A DNA stretch of 64,000 bases from Microcaldota archaeon (GCA_016207165.1 JACQQD010000008.1:1-64000); one strand, 5' to 3'. Shown: positions 34,626 through 44,029, counted from the first letter of the stretch. Numbers and translations: made by a program. Notes: generated from the sequence alone by a model not told the origin.

Positions 34626-35954
34626 ATGCCGTATTCCAGGGACGTTGAGGAGGGGCTGAAAAAAATCAAGGCTCAGCCCGGCGACCGCGTCCGCGTAAAA
34701 TCCAAGAAGCAGGTTTTCGAAGGCGTCTTGTTGCCCAAGCCGGAGTTGGGCGCGTCCGCGTCGAACTTGATTTTGAAGTTGGACAATGGCTACAACGTCG
34801 GCGTTTCCGCGAAGGGGGCTCGGCTGGAAAAGCGTGAGGGCTCCGTGGCCTTGGAAAAGTTTGCGGAGTGGGTGCCGGACGCGCGCTCGGAATTGCCGAA
34901 GCTGTCGTTGGTGGCCACCGGCGGCACGATTTCGACAAGGGTGGACTACCAGACCGGCGGCGTGTACATGTTGGGCGAGCCGAAGGAACTCTTGGCGAAA
35001 GTGCCGGAACTTTCGGACGTGGCCAACATCCACCGCATTGAAAGCCCGTTTCGCAAAGCCACGGAAGACATGGATCATTCCGACTGGCAACGGCTTGCCC
35101 AGGAAGTCGTCAAGGAACTCAACTCCGATTCGCAAGGCGTGATGGTGACGATGGGCACCGACATTTTGCATTACAGTGCGGCCGCATTGTCTTTTATGAT
35201 TCAAGACCAGAACAAGCCGGTGGTGTTCACGGCCGCGCAACGCTCACCGGACCGGGGTTCGTTTGACGGTGCCATGAATCTTTTGTGTGCGGCCCAGTTC
35301 GCGAAAAGCGATTGCGCGGAAGTGTCCATCGTCATGCATGGCACCAGTTCCGATGACTATTGTCTGGCGAACGTGGGAACCAAAACCCGCAAGATGCATA
35401 CTTCCAGGAGGGACGCGTTTCGGACCGTCAATGCCCAGCCGTGGGCCAAGGCGTGGCCGGACAAGCCCCCGCATTTTTTGCGCCGCGACTACAAAAAGCG
35501 AAGCGACGGCGTGGCCAAAGCGGATGTGCGTTTTGAATCCAAGGTGGCGCACGTCAAGCCGTGGCCTGGAGCCTCCGGCGAACTCATCGACTTTTTCGTG
35601 AAGAAAAAGTACCACGGCATCGTGGTGGAGGCGTGGGCGTTGGGCCACGTGCCGGCCACGGCCAAGCATTCCTGGATTCCGTCGATTCAAAACGCGGTGG
35701 AGAAAGGCGTGACGGTGTGTTTCACCAGTCAGTCTTTGTACGGCCGCGTGCATCCCTTCGTTTACGCCAACCTCCGCAAAGCCAGTTTTGCAGGAGCCCT
35801 GTACTTGGAGGACCTGTTGCCGGAAACCGCGTTTGTCAAGCTGGGCTGCGTTTTGGGCCGCACCAAGAACCCCGCCAGAATCAGGGAACTCATGTTGGCA
35901 AACCTGGCTCACGAATACAACGACCGGCTGCAGCAAGCCGACTTTCTGGGCTGA
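34626..35954 (+). CDS. gatD: Glutamyl-tRNA(Gln) amidotransferase subunit D
   Basis: 442 residues. N-terminal beta domain (about 1-90), then an L-asparaginase-type domain with the nucleophile motif ATGGTIS at 97-103 and TMGTDILHY. It releases ammonia from glutamine or asparagine for GatE. The archaea-specific GatDE complex makes Gln-tRNA by transamidation. gatE begins 2 nt after its stop. Confidence 0.97.
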   Translation: MPYSRDVEEGLKKIKAQPGDRVRVKSKKQVFEGVLLPKPELGASASNLILKLDNGYNVGVSAKGARLEKREGSVALEKFAEWVPDARSELPKLSLVATGGTISTRVDYQTGGVYMLGEPKELLAKVPELSDVANIHRIESPFRKATEDMDHSDWQRLAQEVVKELNSDSQGVMVTMGTDILHYSAAALSFMIQDQNKPVVFTAAQRSPDRGSFDGAMNLLCAAQFAKSDCAEVSIVMHGTSSDDYCLANVGTKTRKMHTSRRDAFRTVNAQPWAKAWPDKPPHFLRRDYKKRSDGVAKADVRFESKVAHVKPWPGASGELIDFFVKKKYHGIVVEAWALGHVPATAKHSWIPSIQNAVEKGVTVCFTSQSLYGRVHPFVYANLRKASFAGALYLEDLLPETAFVKLGCVLGRTKNPARIRELMLANLAHEYNDRLQQADFLG

Positions 35955-35956
35955 CC

Positions 35957-37750
35957 ATGTTGGGTTTCAAAGCCGGTTTGGAAATACACCAACGCTTGGC
36001 CACGTCGCGCAAGCTGTTCTGTCGTTGCCCAGCGGCTGTAGGCGAAGAAGAACCGCACGGCACGCTGACGCGAAAAATCCGGGCGGTGGCGGGGGAATTG
36101 GGGCACGTTGATCCGGCGGCGGCGTTTGAGGCCGCTCGCGGCAAAACGTTTCACTACCAGCTTTTTCCCTCTTCTTCGTGTCTGGTGGAACAAGACGAGG
36201 AACCCCCGACGGAATTGAATTCGGAGGCCTTGGAGATTGTTCTGCAAGTCTCCAAAGCGTTGGGGGCTCGGGTGCTGGATGAAGTGCACGTGATGCGAAA
36301 GACCGTGGCGGATGGGTCCGCGGTGTCGGCGTTCCAGCGCACGGCTTTGGTGGCCGTGGACGGAAAGCTGGAAACGTCGCAGGGCTTTGTGGGTATTGCC
36401 ACGGTTTGCCTGGAGGAAGAAAGCGCGGGCATCGTGGAGAAGACCCTAGGCCAATCCACGTACCGGTTGGATCGCCTTGGCATTCCTTTAATTGAGATTG
36501 CCACCGATGCCACGCTGAAAAACGGGGCGCACGCGCGGGAAGTCGCGGAGAAAGTTGGGGGCCTGTTGCGATCCACGGGGCGGGTCCAGCGCGGCATTGG
36601 CTCCATTCGCCAGGACCTCAACGTCTCCATTGCGGGGGGCGCCCGGGTGGAAATCAAAGGGGCTCAGGAGTTAAGGGATGTGGCGGACTTGGTGGATTTT
36701 GAAGCCAAGCGGCAACAATCGCTTGTTGGTCTTCATGCCAGCGTCCGGCGGCGGGGTTTCTTGGGGTTGGCGTTTTCAAGGCCGGTGGACGTATCCAACG
36801 TGTTTGCCGGAGCAAAACCCTTTTTTTCCAAGCCGTTGCAGGAAGGCGCGGTGGCTTTGGCCGTCAAGTTCATGCATTTGGGCGGCTTGTTGGGCCAGGA
36901 ACTAATCCCTGATTTGCGGTTTGGCTCGGAGGTGTCTGATTACGCCAAAGCCAAGACCGGGGTCAAAGGCATCGTGCACTCGGACGAGGATCCGTCCAAG
37001 TACGGTTTGACGTCCGCGGATTTTGACACGATTTCTCTGGCTTTGGACTGCGGGTCTAACGACGCGTGGGCGGCCGTGGTCGCCCCCGAAAACGTGGCCG
37101 TCCCCGCGCTCAAGGCCGCCTTTGACCGGGCGTATCTGCTGGAAGTGCCCAAGGAGACGCGGCGCGCCGAAGGCACGGGCAGCCGCTTTATGCGCCCGCT
37201 TCCGGGCGCGGCCCGCATGTACCCCGAGACGGACGTGGTGCCCGTACCCGTCGCCGGGCGAATGCTTTCCAAAATCCCGTTGCCCAAGTCGTTGGATGAA
37301 CGCAAAGCCGATTACGTGAAGCTGGGCCTCAACACGGAACTGGCCGAGAAGATGGTGCACTCGTACGATTGGCCCCTGTTTGACCAGCTCTGCCGGCAAG
37401 CGGATCCCAAGACCGTGGCCTGGGTGCTTTTGGATGTCAAGCCGCAGTTGAGGCGCCAGGGCGTCAACGTGGAAATGCCGGACTCCCGGTGGAAGGACGT
37501 GTTGGCGCTTTACGCCGCCGGAGACGTGACGCGCGCGGCCCTGCCGGACGTGGTGCAATTCGCCGTACAGAACCCGGCCGCCGCGTTGGCGGACGGGGTG
37601 CGGGAAAAAAAATTGCAGCGGGTCACGGGCAAACCATTGGAGGTTTTGGCGGCTTTCTTGAATCATGATTTTGGGCAAATCATGCGCCTCCACCGCTTGA
37701 CGGTGGACGCTTCGGAACTCAGAACCCTGTTGGCCTCCAAACGCCCATAG
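35957..37750 (+). CDS. gatE: Glutamyl-tRNA(Gln) amidotransferase subunit E
   Basis: The start ATG 35957 gives 597 residues; the longer ORF is an artefact of reading through gatD. It has the GatB/E kinase core (GLEIHQRL, CRCP, ESAGIVEKT, DRLGIPLIEIATD), an inserted GAD domain (about 270-400) and a C-terminal helical Yqey-like tail. It activates Glu-tRNA(Gln) with ATP and receives ammonia from GatD. Confidence 0.97.
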   Translation: MLGFKAGLEIHQRLATSRKLFCRCPAAVGEEEPHGTLTRKIRAVAGELGHVDPAAAFEAARGKTFHYQLFPSSSCLVEQDEEPPTELNSEALEIVLQVSKALGARVLDEVHVMRKTVADGSAVSAFQRTALVAVDGKLETSQGFVGIATVCLEEESAGIVEKTLGQSTYRLDRLGIPLIEIATDATLKNGAHAREVAEKVGGLLRSTGRVQRGIGSIRQDLNVSIAGGARVEIKGAQELRDVADLVDFEAKRQQSLVGLHASVRRRGFLGLAFSRPVDVSNVFAGAKPFFSKPLQEGAVALAVKFMHLGGLLGQELIPDLRFGSEVSDYAKAKTGVKGIVHSDEDPSKYGLTSADFDTISLALDCGSNDAWAAVVAPENVAVPALKAAFDRAYLLEVPKETRRAEGTGSRFMRPLPGAARMYPETDVVPVPVAGRMLSKIPLPKSLDERKADYVKLGLNTELAEKMVHSYDWPLFDQLCRQADPKTVAWVLLDVKPQLRRQGVNVEMPDSRWKDVLALYAAGDVTRAALPDVVQFAVQNPAAALADGVREKKLQRVTGKPLEVLAAFLNHDFGQIMRLHRLTVDASELRTLLASKRP

Positions 37751-37791
37751 ATTTATTTAATGCCGGCTTTGAACAATTCTTGAACCGCCTT

Positions 37792-38814
37792 ATGGAGGAC
37801 GCGTCTGGGGAAGGCTTTTCCGACCGATTCGATTCCGTCGGGGAAGGCATCAAGCGCTTTGGCGTCGGCAAACTCGTCTTGCTTCTCGTCATTCTAGCCG
37901 CGGCGCTTTGGTTTTTCGTTTTGGCGCCCAAGCCCGGCTCGCTTTCGGTGCGCGTCGTGGAAATCGACAGCGATTTGGCGTTGGAAGGCGTGCAAGTCGA
38001 CGCGATAATGCCGGACGGCGCCCGGCGGTCCAAGTTCACCGACGACGCCGGCTCCGCCTCGTTTTCCGAAGTACCCGCCCAGGCGGACGTGGCGGTCCGC
38101 GTGCTGCCGCCATCCACGCATGCTTCGGCCAGCCAGTCCGTGACGCTTTCTTCGGGCGCGTCGGATTCGCTTCGGTTTTCTTTGGGACGCAACGTCAAAC
38201 TCCAGTTGGAGTCCGACGTGACGGCGCTGTCGCTGGGTTCCGGGTGTTCGACGAACATCGAGGTGTCGGCGCGCAACAACGACGCTCAGGCCGCCGACGT
38301 GTCCCTGGTGGGTGAAGGAAAGCTGTCGGGTCTGGTCTCCTCGGAAACCGTTTTGTTGTCCGGGGGGCAAAGCCAAGTGCTCTCCGTCAAGGTCACCGCT
38401 CCCCCAGAGGAAGGCAAGGCGTCCGGCGCGTTGCGCGTGAAATTCACTAACGCGGAGGTGCCCATTTCCTTGGAGGTCACGGGTCCGGACCAGTTGGGCG
38501 TATCGCCCAACCGCTTGTCCGAGCGCGCGGCACCCGGCGAGCAACTCAAGAAGCTGTTCACCATCACCAACGAGGGCCGAAGCGGCGAAGTGCGGGACTT
38601 GAACGCCGAAGTCACCGGGGAACTTTCCGCGTACGTGCAGCCCGTGAGTTTTTCAAGTCAACAGCCGCTCAAGCCCCGCGAGCAAACGATTCTGACGATG
38701 TTCGTTGACGTGCCGAACGTCCCGAACCAGAAGGTCGTGGGCGTGCTGTTGTTGTCGTCGGCCTGCAGCCGCTTGAGCATCCCCATCGAGCTTGAAATCC
38801 GTGAACGTTCCTGA
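37792..38814 (+). CDS. Membrane-anchored extracellular protein of the pilus locus
   Basis: 340 residues from ATG 37792. One membrane helix at about 27-45, short cytoplasmic N-terminus, then an extracellular part with a carboxypeptidase-regulatory-like beta domain (GSLSVRVVEIDSDLALEGVQVDA) and two NEW3/Ig-like domains. It leads the type IV pilus operon and overlaps the next gene. A role in anchoring the pilus machinery is inference. Confidence 0.65.
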   Translation: MEDASGEGFSDRFDSVGEGIKRFGVGKLVLLLVILAAALWFFVLAPKPGSLSVRVVEIDSDLALEGVQVDAIMPDGARRSKFTDDAGSASFSEVPAQADVAVRVLPPSTHASASQSVTLSSGASDSLRFSLGRNVKLQLESDVTALSLGSGCSTNIEVSARNNDAQAADVSLVGEGKLSGLVSSETVLLSGGQSQVLSVKVTAPPEEGKASGALRVKFTNAEVPISLEVTGPDQLGVSPNRLSERAAPGEQLKKLFTITNEGRSGEVRDLNAEVTGELSAYVQPVSFSSQQPLKPREQTILTMFVDVPNVPNQKVVGVLLLSSACSRLSIPIELEIRERS

Positions 38815-39073
38815 CGTGGCCGTCGGCGTGCTTTCCAGTCCCGTTTTTTGGTCCACGTTGTCCTTCACGTTGGCGTTGGCTTTCACGTGGTGGTTTCTTC
38901 AAGTTCCCCGCAAGTGGTGGGTCCTGGCCGTGGCAGGCGTCTGCGTGTTTTTGTTGTTTGATTTCGGCGGCCTCCCTTTTGGGCTGACGGGTTTTTTCGC
39001 CGGGATTGGTTTGCGGCTCTGGAAAGCCTCTCGACAGAAAAGAGCTCTTCCCAGGCCCCGCCGGCGCCCGTAA
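38801..39073 (+). CDS. Small membrane protein of the pilus locus
   Basis: GTG 38801 overlaps the previous gene by 14 nt, giving 90 residues. Two to three hydrophobic segments in the first 65 residues and a strongly basic tail (Arg/Lys/Pro). Family unknown. It lies 51 nt before the secretion ATPase gene. Confidence 0.55.
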   Translation: MNVPDVAVGVLSSPVFWSTLSFTLALAFTWWFLQVPRKWWVLAVAGVCVFLLFDFGGLPFGLTGFFAGIGLRLWKASRQKRALPRPRRRP

Positions 39074-39124
39074 CGGCGCCATCGGATTGGAAGGATTTAA
39101 TACGGGTGTTGGCGTTGTTCTGCT

Positions 39125-40645
39125 ATGTCGTACTTGGACGCCTTGATGCACCAGGCCAAGGAGCCGGTTCCTTCTGAACCGTCCAAGGAAAAGCCCTCCA
39201 AGAAGGTGTTGCTGGACGCGTACGGAGACGTCAAGATCTACCGGGAGCCGGACGAACCGCTTTTGTTGTACGAAATCCAGGTGCCCCGTTACCGCGGCGA
39301 GGAAAAGCGGCTGGTGGAGGCGTTGTTGGAAATCGCGTTGAATGTCTTGCCGGTTCAGGCCTCGGCGCTGACGGCGGAAGAAAAACGCCAGCAGTATTTC
39401 CAGAAGATTTTGGAGATCATCGACGGCACGCCGGAACTCAAAGTGCCGGTCAACGCCAAGGAATTTTTCGCGAAAGCCGTGGTGCGGGAAATGGTGGGCT
39501 ACGGCCTCATTGACGACTTGACGCGGGATGACGAATTGGAGGAAATCATGGTCATCGGCAAGCAGAAACCCGTGTACGTCTACCACCGAAAATACGAGAT
39601 GATGCGCACCAACGTGGTCTTCTATGACGACGGAGACATCCGCAACCTCGCCGACCGCATCGCCCGCGCCGTGAACCGACGCGTTGACTTGCAGGCGCCG
39701 CTGTTGGATGCGCGTTTGCCGGATGGCACGCGCGTGAATGCCACCATTCCCCCCATTTCGTTGGACGGCACCACGATTACGCTTCGAAAATTCAAGAAGG
39801 ACCCGTTGACCGTCATCGACTTGATTCGGTACGGCACCATCAATTTCGACGCCGCCGCGTTTCTGTGGCTGGCCTCCGACGGCATGGGCGCTTTTCCCGC
39901 CAACGTCGTCATCTCCGGCGGCACGGCGTCCGGCAAGACCACGACGCTGAACATGTTGTCCGCGTTCGTGCCAAACAGCGAGCGCATCGTCAGCATCGAG
40001 GACACGGCGGAGCTGAATTTGCCGCTTCAGCACTGGATCCGTCTCGAAGTCCGTCCGCCGGGCTTGGAGGGCTCCGGTGAAGTGTCCATGGACGATTTGG
40101 TGAAAAACTCCATCCGCATGCGGCCGGACCGCATCATCGTCGGGGAAATCCGGGGCCAGGAAGGCTACACCATGTTTGCCGCCATGAACACCGGACACCG
40201 CGGCGTCATGGGCACCCTTCACGCCAACTCGGCCAAGGAGACGCTGGTCCGCCTGACGTCGCCGCCGATTAACGTGCCTCTGTCCATGCTTTCTTCGCTG
40301 AACCTCATCATCATGCAGAACCGCATCCACGACCGACGGAAGGGAACGATTCGCCGCATCACGGAAATCGGGGAACTGGTGCCTTCAGAGGAACTGGCCA
40401 TGCCGTCGCTTCAAATCCTGTACCAGTGGGATCCCGTACAGGACGTGCTTTCGTCCACCGGCCTCTCGTCGTTTTACCTCCAACTGCTCTCCCGGTACAC
40501 GGGCCTCTCCCAGGACGACTTGTTGCGGGAAGTCCAAGTGCGTGCGGGGGTCCTGGAACAGTTATCCAAACAAGGAATTCGGTCCTTAGAGGGTGTTTCC
40601 GACGTAACCCAGAACTATCTGGCGAAGTCGCGGTTGAAGGTGTGA
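39125..40645 (+). CDS. Type II/IV secretion ATPase (pilus assembly, FlaI/TadA-like)
   Basis: 506 residues. Walker A GGTASGKTTT at about 265-274, Asp box IEDTAELN, Walker B region DRIIVGEIRGQE and the His box (HRGVMGTLHANS). It is the hexameric cytoplasmic motor that powers archaeal type IV pilus or archaellum assembly. Downstream are two membrane platform proteins and several pilins; no archaellum-specific FlaF/G/H genes are seen, so a pilus is more likely. Confidence 0.95.
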   Translation: MSYLDALMHQAKEPVPSEPSKEKPSKKVLLDAYGDVKIYREPDEPLLLYEIQVPRYRGEEKRLVEALLEIALNVLPVQASALTAEEKRQQYFQKILEIIDGTPELKVPVNAKEFFAKAVVREMVGYGLIDDLTRDDELEEIMVIGKQKPVYVYHRKYEMMRTNVVFYDDGDIRNLADRIARAVNRRVDLQAPLLDARLPDGTRVNATIPPISLDGTTITLRKFKKDPLTVIDLIRYGTINFDAAAFLWLASDGMGAFPANVVISGGTASGKTTTLNMLSAFVPNSERIVSIEDTAELNLPLQHWIRLEVRPPGLEGSGEVSMDDLVKNSIRMRPDRIIVGEIRGQEGYTMFAAMNTGHRGVMGTLHANSAKETLVRLTSPPINVPLSMLSSLNLIIMQNRIHDRRKGTIRRITEIGELVPSEELAMPSLQILYQWDPVQDVLSSTGLSSFYLQLLSRYTGLSQDDLLREVQVRAGVLEQLSKQGIRSLEGVSDVTQNYLAKSRLKV

Positions 40646-40655
40646 TGTTCGGCGT

Positions 40656-41711
40656 ATGGATGAGGGTCGTCTGCAACGCATCAAGGACGCTTTGGAAGAG
40701 GCGCCGGACGAGTCGGACGTGGCTTCGACGCCGGACGTGTCGGGGTTGGCGGCCCGCTTCCGCGAAGAGTCCGGTGCACCCACCGCCCCGCAAAAGCCTT
40801 TGCTTAACTTTGACCGCGTGGCTTTCCCCAAGAAAGGCGTGTTGTCGTTCTTCGGCGGAATCTACCAGCGTTTCGGCCGCTTTTTTCGGGGTCTTTCCGA
40901 ATTCTTTTCCCGCCTGCCCATTTACTCGTCGCTGAAAGAAAACTTGGCGTGCGCGGGCATGCGCATGGAGCCGGAGAATTTTCTCGTGATTTCCGTGACG
41001 GGCGCGTTCTCGTTTGGCGCCTTGGTGTTTGCCGCCGTGGCCCTTTTGGGCGTGTTTCTGCGCGACGTGCTTTTGGGCTTGGCAGCCCCCTTTCTTGGCC
41101 TGGCGGCGTTTATCGGCGTGCTGTTGATCGCGCTGTCGTACCCTTCCATGCAGGCCAACCAGCGCGCCACGCACGTGGACCGCGTGTTGCCGTTTGCCTT
41201 GCGTCAGCTGTCCACCCAAGTCAAAGCCGGCGTGTCCTTTCACCGCGCCATGCAATCCATTGCCGCGTCCGACTACGGGTTGCTCAGCGAGGAGTTCGCC
41301 AAAGTGGCCGCGGATGTCAACCGCGGCGACACCATGGAGAATGCGTTGCTGAAAATGTCGCGTCGGACCAAGTCCCGGGGCCTGCGCAGGACCGTCACGC
41401 AACTGCTTCGATCGTTTAAAAGCGGGGGTAACCTGTCGCAGATCATTTCCGACATCGCCGACGACGTCTCCTTCGAGGTGCGCATGAGCATCCGCGACTT
41501 CACCGAGAAGCTCAACTTCATCAACGTCATCTACATCATGGTCGGCGTCGTGGCGCCGGTGACTCTGGCCATTCTGTCGGCGATCCTCCAGATTCCCTTG
41601 TTCGCCGGCAGCATCCCGCCGTTCTTGGTGTACTTTGCCTTCGTGGGCATTTTGGGCGTCATGGTCGCGATTTTGTACGCGACCAAGCGCATGGAGCCGT
41701 CGGTATGGTAA
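40656..41711 (+). CDS. Pilus assembly membrane platform protein (TadC/T2SF) 1
   Basis: 351 residues. Cytoplasmic N-terminus of about 110 residues, then a T2SF domain (LRQLSTQVKAGVSFHRAMQSIA) between membrane helix pairs near 130-165 and 285-340. It forms the inner platform on which pilins are polymerised by the ATPase. It overlaps the next, paralogous platform gene by 7 nt. Confidence 0.92.
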   Translation: MDEGRLQRIKDALEEAPDESDVASTPDVSGLAARFREESGAPTAPQKPLLNFDRVAFPKKGVLSFFGGIYQRFGRFFRGLSEFFSRLPIYSSLKENLACAGMRMEPENFLVISVTGAFSFGALVFAAVALLGVFLRDVLLGLAAPFLGLAAFIGVLLIALSYPSMQANQRATHVDRVLPFALRQLSTQVKAGVSFHRAMQSIAASDYGLLSEEFAKVAADVNRGDTMENALLKMSRRTKSRGLRRTVTQLLRSFKSGGNLSQIISDIADDVSFEVRMSIRDFTEKLNFINVIYIMVGVVAPVTLAILSAILQIPLFAGSIPPFLVYFAFVGILGVMVAILYATKRMEPSVW

Positions 41712-42619
41712 CTCCGTCGGAAAACCTCAAAGCCCAGTACGGCAAGCTCAAGCAGTATTATGCGGTGGCCGGTTTTCGCATGCCGTTTGAGCGCTTCGTG
41801 GCCCTTTTTTTCCTGATTTCGCTCTCCGTTTTCGTGGTTCTTTTGTTGCTCCGATTGAGCCTGGTCGTATCCGTGGTCGCGTTTTTGACGTTCATGAGTT
41901 TTGCCGTCTCCATTCCGTTGACCATCCGCAACAACCGCATCGACGCCATCGAAGCCAACCTGCCGGATGCACTCAAGCACATGGCTTTGGTGCTCAAGTC
42001 CGGGGGCACCACTGAGGCCGCGTTGCAGGAAGTCGCGCAAGCCGAGTACGGGCCCGTGAGCGACGACCTCAAAACGTCGCTGGTGCAGTTGCAGGAGGGC
42101 AAATCTTTTGAGGAAGTCTTGGAGGAGGCGGCCAAAAAATCCGGTTCGCTTCTCTTCCAGCGAACGGTCCGAATCGTTTTGGACGCCAAGCGCGCCGGCG
42201 GGGGTTTGGCTGACGTCATGTACAGCATCGCCGAAGACGCCCGCGACCTGCTTCACATCAAGCGGGAACGACGCAGCCGCACCACCATGCACGTGTTGTT
42301 CTTGTTTGTTTCTGGCGTCATATTGGCCCCCTTTATTTTCGGTTTTTCCGTGTCCATCGTCCACTACATCAATACGGGTATTTCGTCCGCGCTTCCCAAC
42401 TCGAAAGCGTCGGGTCTCTGCGATTTGAACAGCGTCTTGACGCTGTTCTTGATGGCCCAGACGCTCATTGCCGCCCTGGCTATCGGCTTGATTCGCGAAG
42501 GGCGGTTCACGAAGTATCTCCTGTACGCGCCGGTCATGGTTTTGGCCGCCCTTATTATATTCGAGGCCGGTAAGTTTGTAAGCGCCCTCATCGTGGGCGG
42601 CGCCGTGATTGCATGCTGA
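41705..42619 (+). CDS. Pilus assembly membrane platform protein (TadC/T2SF) 2
   Basis: 304 residues, the second T2SF protein (LPDALKHMALVLKSGGTTEAALQEVA) with membrane helices at about 30-75 and in the last 110 residues. Paired TadB/TadC-like platform proteins are usual for Tad/Epd-type systems, so the two probably form a hetero-complex. It overlaps the first pilin gene by 7 nt. Confidence 0.92.
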   Translation: MVTPSENLKAQYGKLKQYYAVAGFRMPFERFVALFFLISLSVFVVLLLLRLSLVVSVVAFLTFMSFAVSIPLTIRNNRIDAIEANLPDALKHMALVLKSGGTTEAALQEVAQAEYGPVSDDLKTSLVQLQEGKSFEEVLEEAAKKSGSLLFQRTVRIVLDAKRAGGGLADVMYSIAEDARDLLHIKRERRSRTTMHVLFLFVSGVILAPFIFGFSVSIVHYINTGISSALPNSKASGLCDLNSVLTLFLMAQTLIAALAIGLIREGRFTKYLLYAPVMVLAALIIFEAGKFVSALIVGGAVIAC

Positions 42620-42741
42620 AAAAAGCCTTCCGTTCAATCCGCGGACAAACGGCGATTGAATACGTCATGATGATTAGTGCCACCGTCATGTTCATTTCAC
42701 TCGTCGCTTTTTTCATCAAGACTCGAGTGATTGCGCCGTGA
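42613..42741 (+). CDS. Class III signal-peptide pilin, 42 residues
   Basis: Not in the ORF track. A short basic leader is followed by GQTAIEYVMMISATVMFISL and one hydrophobic helix, the archaeal class III signal (Q-x3-E-Y). Cleavage by the prepilin peptidase at 44694 is expected before Gln. The mature part is almost only the helix, so it could be a minimal structural pilin. It overlaps both neighbours by a few bases. Confidence 0.8.
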   Translation: MLKKAFRSIRGQTAIEYVMMISATVMFISLVAFFIKTRVIAP

Positions 42742-42974
42742 GTTCACCGCTTCGCTCCCAGACGTCCATTGAGTACGTCATGATTTTGGGCGGCGTTTTG
42801 CTGATCGTGTCGTTGTTTGCGTATTTTCTCCTCAACACGGTCTACGCGCCGCAGACGGCCGACTTGGAGAATAAATCCAAGGAGTACAAAGACCTCAAAG
42901 GGCAACTCAACGACCAATTGGGCGACTTGGACGGTTCTGAGCAACCCGGCCCGTCGCCGTCGCCGGCTGGATGA
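42738..42974 (+). CDS. Class III signal-peptide pilin
   Basis: 78 residues starting at GTG 42738, which overlaps the previous stop (GTGA). Leader LRSQTSIEYVMILGG, a hydrophobic helix, then a charged Lys/Asp/Gln stretch and a Pro/Ser tail. Possibly a minor pilin. It closes the operon; a new promoter follows. Confidence 0.8.
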   Translation: MSSPLRSQTSIEYVMILGGVLLIVSLFAYFLLNTVYAPQTADLENKSKEYKDLKGQLNDQLGDLDGSEQPGPSPSPAG

Positions 42975-42979
42975 CAAAG

Positions 42980-42990
42980 GTTTTTAAACC
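42980..42990 (+). promoter_or_regulatory. TATA box for the 43038 pilin
   Basis: GTTTTTAAACC lies about 50 nt before ATG 43038, with a purine-rich AAGGGGG that could serve as a ribosome site between. A dedicated promoter here would allow the major-pilin candidate to be expressed separately from the machinery. Confidence 0.5.
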
Positions 42991-43037
42991 CCGTTCCGTT
43001 AGGCTTTCAATTGAATCTCACAAGGGGGTTTTTCAGG

Positions 43038-43367
43038 ATGAAGCGGGGTCAAGGAACCTTTGAGTACGTGTTGCTTTTGGGCGGCGTTTTGTTGATCGTG
43101 GTTTTGGCTATCGTTGTTTTGCAGCAGACGGCGCAACAGGGCTTCCAGGGCGCGGGCCAGCAACAGTGTACGGCGCGCTTGTTGACGGACATTTCCTGTC
43201 GCAACGCGCAAGGCAACTTTAACAGTTGTGGCGTCGTGACGGCCTCCACGTATCAGGGTTGCCAATTCCAGGCAGGCACGTTTACCACGGCCGCGCCGAC
43301 GGGTTGCACCAACACCATTGACGCCGCCACGCAGCGGTACTGCGGCCGCGCGCCGATTGGTCCGTAA
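43038..43367 (+). CDS. Pilin with disulfide-rich head, copy 1
   Basis: 109 residues from ATG 43038. The very short leader MKRGQGTFEYVLLLGG is the class III signal; after the helix comes a ~75-residue head with cysteines that recur at equivalent positions in copy 2 (pattern QC..LLTD..C..Q/D.A.., YCG near the end). A major pilin candidate because it has its own promoter. The following 80 nt are T-rich and may terminate transcription. Confidence 0.85.
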   Translation: MKRGQGTFEYVLLLGGVLLIVVLAIVVLQQTAQQGFQGAGQQQCTARLLTDISCRNAQGNFNSCGVVTASTYQGCQFQAGTFTTAAPTGCTNTIDAATQRYCGRAPIGP

Positions 43368-43470
43368 AACGGTTTTTTTTCCCCGTTTTCCTTTTTTTCT
43401 TTTCGTATTCCTTTTTTTTCGTTCCTCTTTTTTCCTAAAGGCTTAAATTTTGTGGTTGTTTGGCTGGTTC

Positions 43471-43806
43471 ATGCGTTTGCGGCGGGGTCAAGGAACCTTT
43501 GAGTACGTGTTGCTTTTGGGCGGCGTTTTGTTGATCGTGGTTTTGGCTATCGTTGTTTTGCAGCAGACGGCTCAAGAAAGTTTTCGGGACGCCGGCTCCA
43601 AGCAGTGCGCGGCGCGCTTGCTCACGGATTTAGAGTGCCACGATGCCGACGGTTCTTGGAATGCGTGCGAGGACGTGGATGCATCGCGGTATGCGGGGTG
43701 CGTGTTTGGGTCGGAGACGTTTACCGCCGTGAGTCCGAGGGCGGGTTGCGAGGCGTTGGATGACCCCTTGACGGAGCGGTACTGCGGCAAGCCCCCGGTG
43801 TCGTAA
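43471..43806 (+). CDS. Pilin with disulfide-rich head, copy 2
   Basis: 111 residues from ATG 43471. The leader/helix region is encoded by DNA identical over 90 nt to copy 1, while the Cys-containing head is diverged (acidic here, Gln/Thr-rich in copy 1). A TATA-like GCTTAAATTT lies about 30 nt before the start. The arrangement suggests gene conversion of the assembly helix with diversification of the exposed head. Confidence 0.85.
   Translation: MRLRRGQGTFEYVLLLGGVLLIVVLAIVVLQQTAQESFRDAGSKQCAARLLTDLECHDADGSWNACEDVDASRYAGCVFGSETFTAVSPRAGCEALDDPLTERYCGKPPVS
43482..43571 (+). repeat. 90-nt perfect repeat of 43043-43132
   Basis: The two tandem pilin genes are identical at the nucleotide level across the signal peptide and transmembrane helix, including synonymous sites, and diverge sharply on both sides. 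Confidence 0.95.
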
Positions 43807-43852
43807 GGGCTTTTGGTAAATGCTTTTTAACGAGGGTCACGTCGTGTCTTTC

Positions 43853-44029
43853 ATGCGGAATAAAGTTCGGGCCCAAGCCGCCATTGAATACATTTTACTG
43901 GTTTCGTTTGGCTTGTTCGTCGTCATCGTCGGCTTCACGTTGGCTTTTTACGTGAAGAGCTTCACGGATTCCGCGTTGGCCTTGGTCGCGGAGAACCGGG
44001 ATGCCATGCTGGGCTTTTTGTTGCGTTGA
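43853..44029 (+). CDS. Class III signal-peptide pilin with element-derived 3' end
   Basis: From ATG 43853, 58 residues: leader VRAQAAIEYILL, one long hydrophobic helix, short tail ENRDAMLGFLLR. The last 30 coding bases before the final three codons are repeated at 44103-44132 by element 5. Both copies then encode L-R-stop with different codons (TTG CGT TGA here, CTT CGG TAG distally), so the gene product is unchanged by the insertion. Confidence 0.85.
   Translation: MRNKVRAQAAIEYILLVSFGLFVVIVGFTLAFYVKSFTDSALALVAENRDAMLGFLLR

Noticed and set aside
35561-35956. Upstream extension of gatE (729-codon ORF)
   Set aside because: The extension reads gatD in another frame; the GatE family starts at MLGFKAGLEIHQ.
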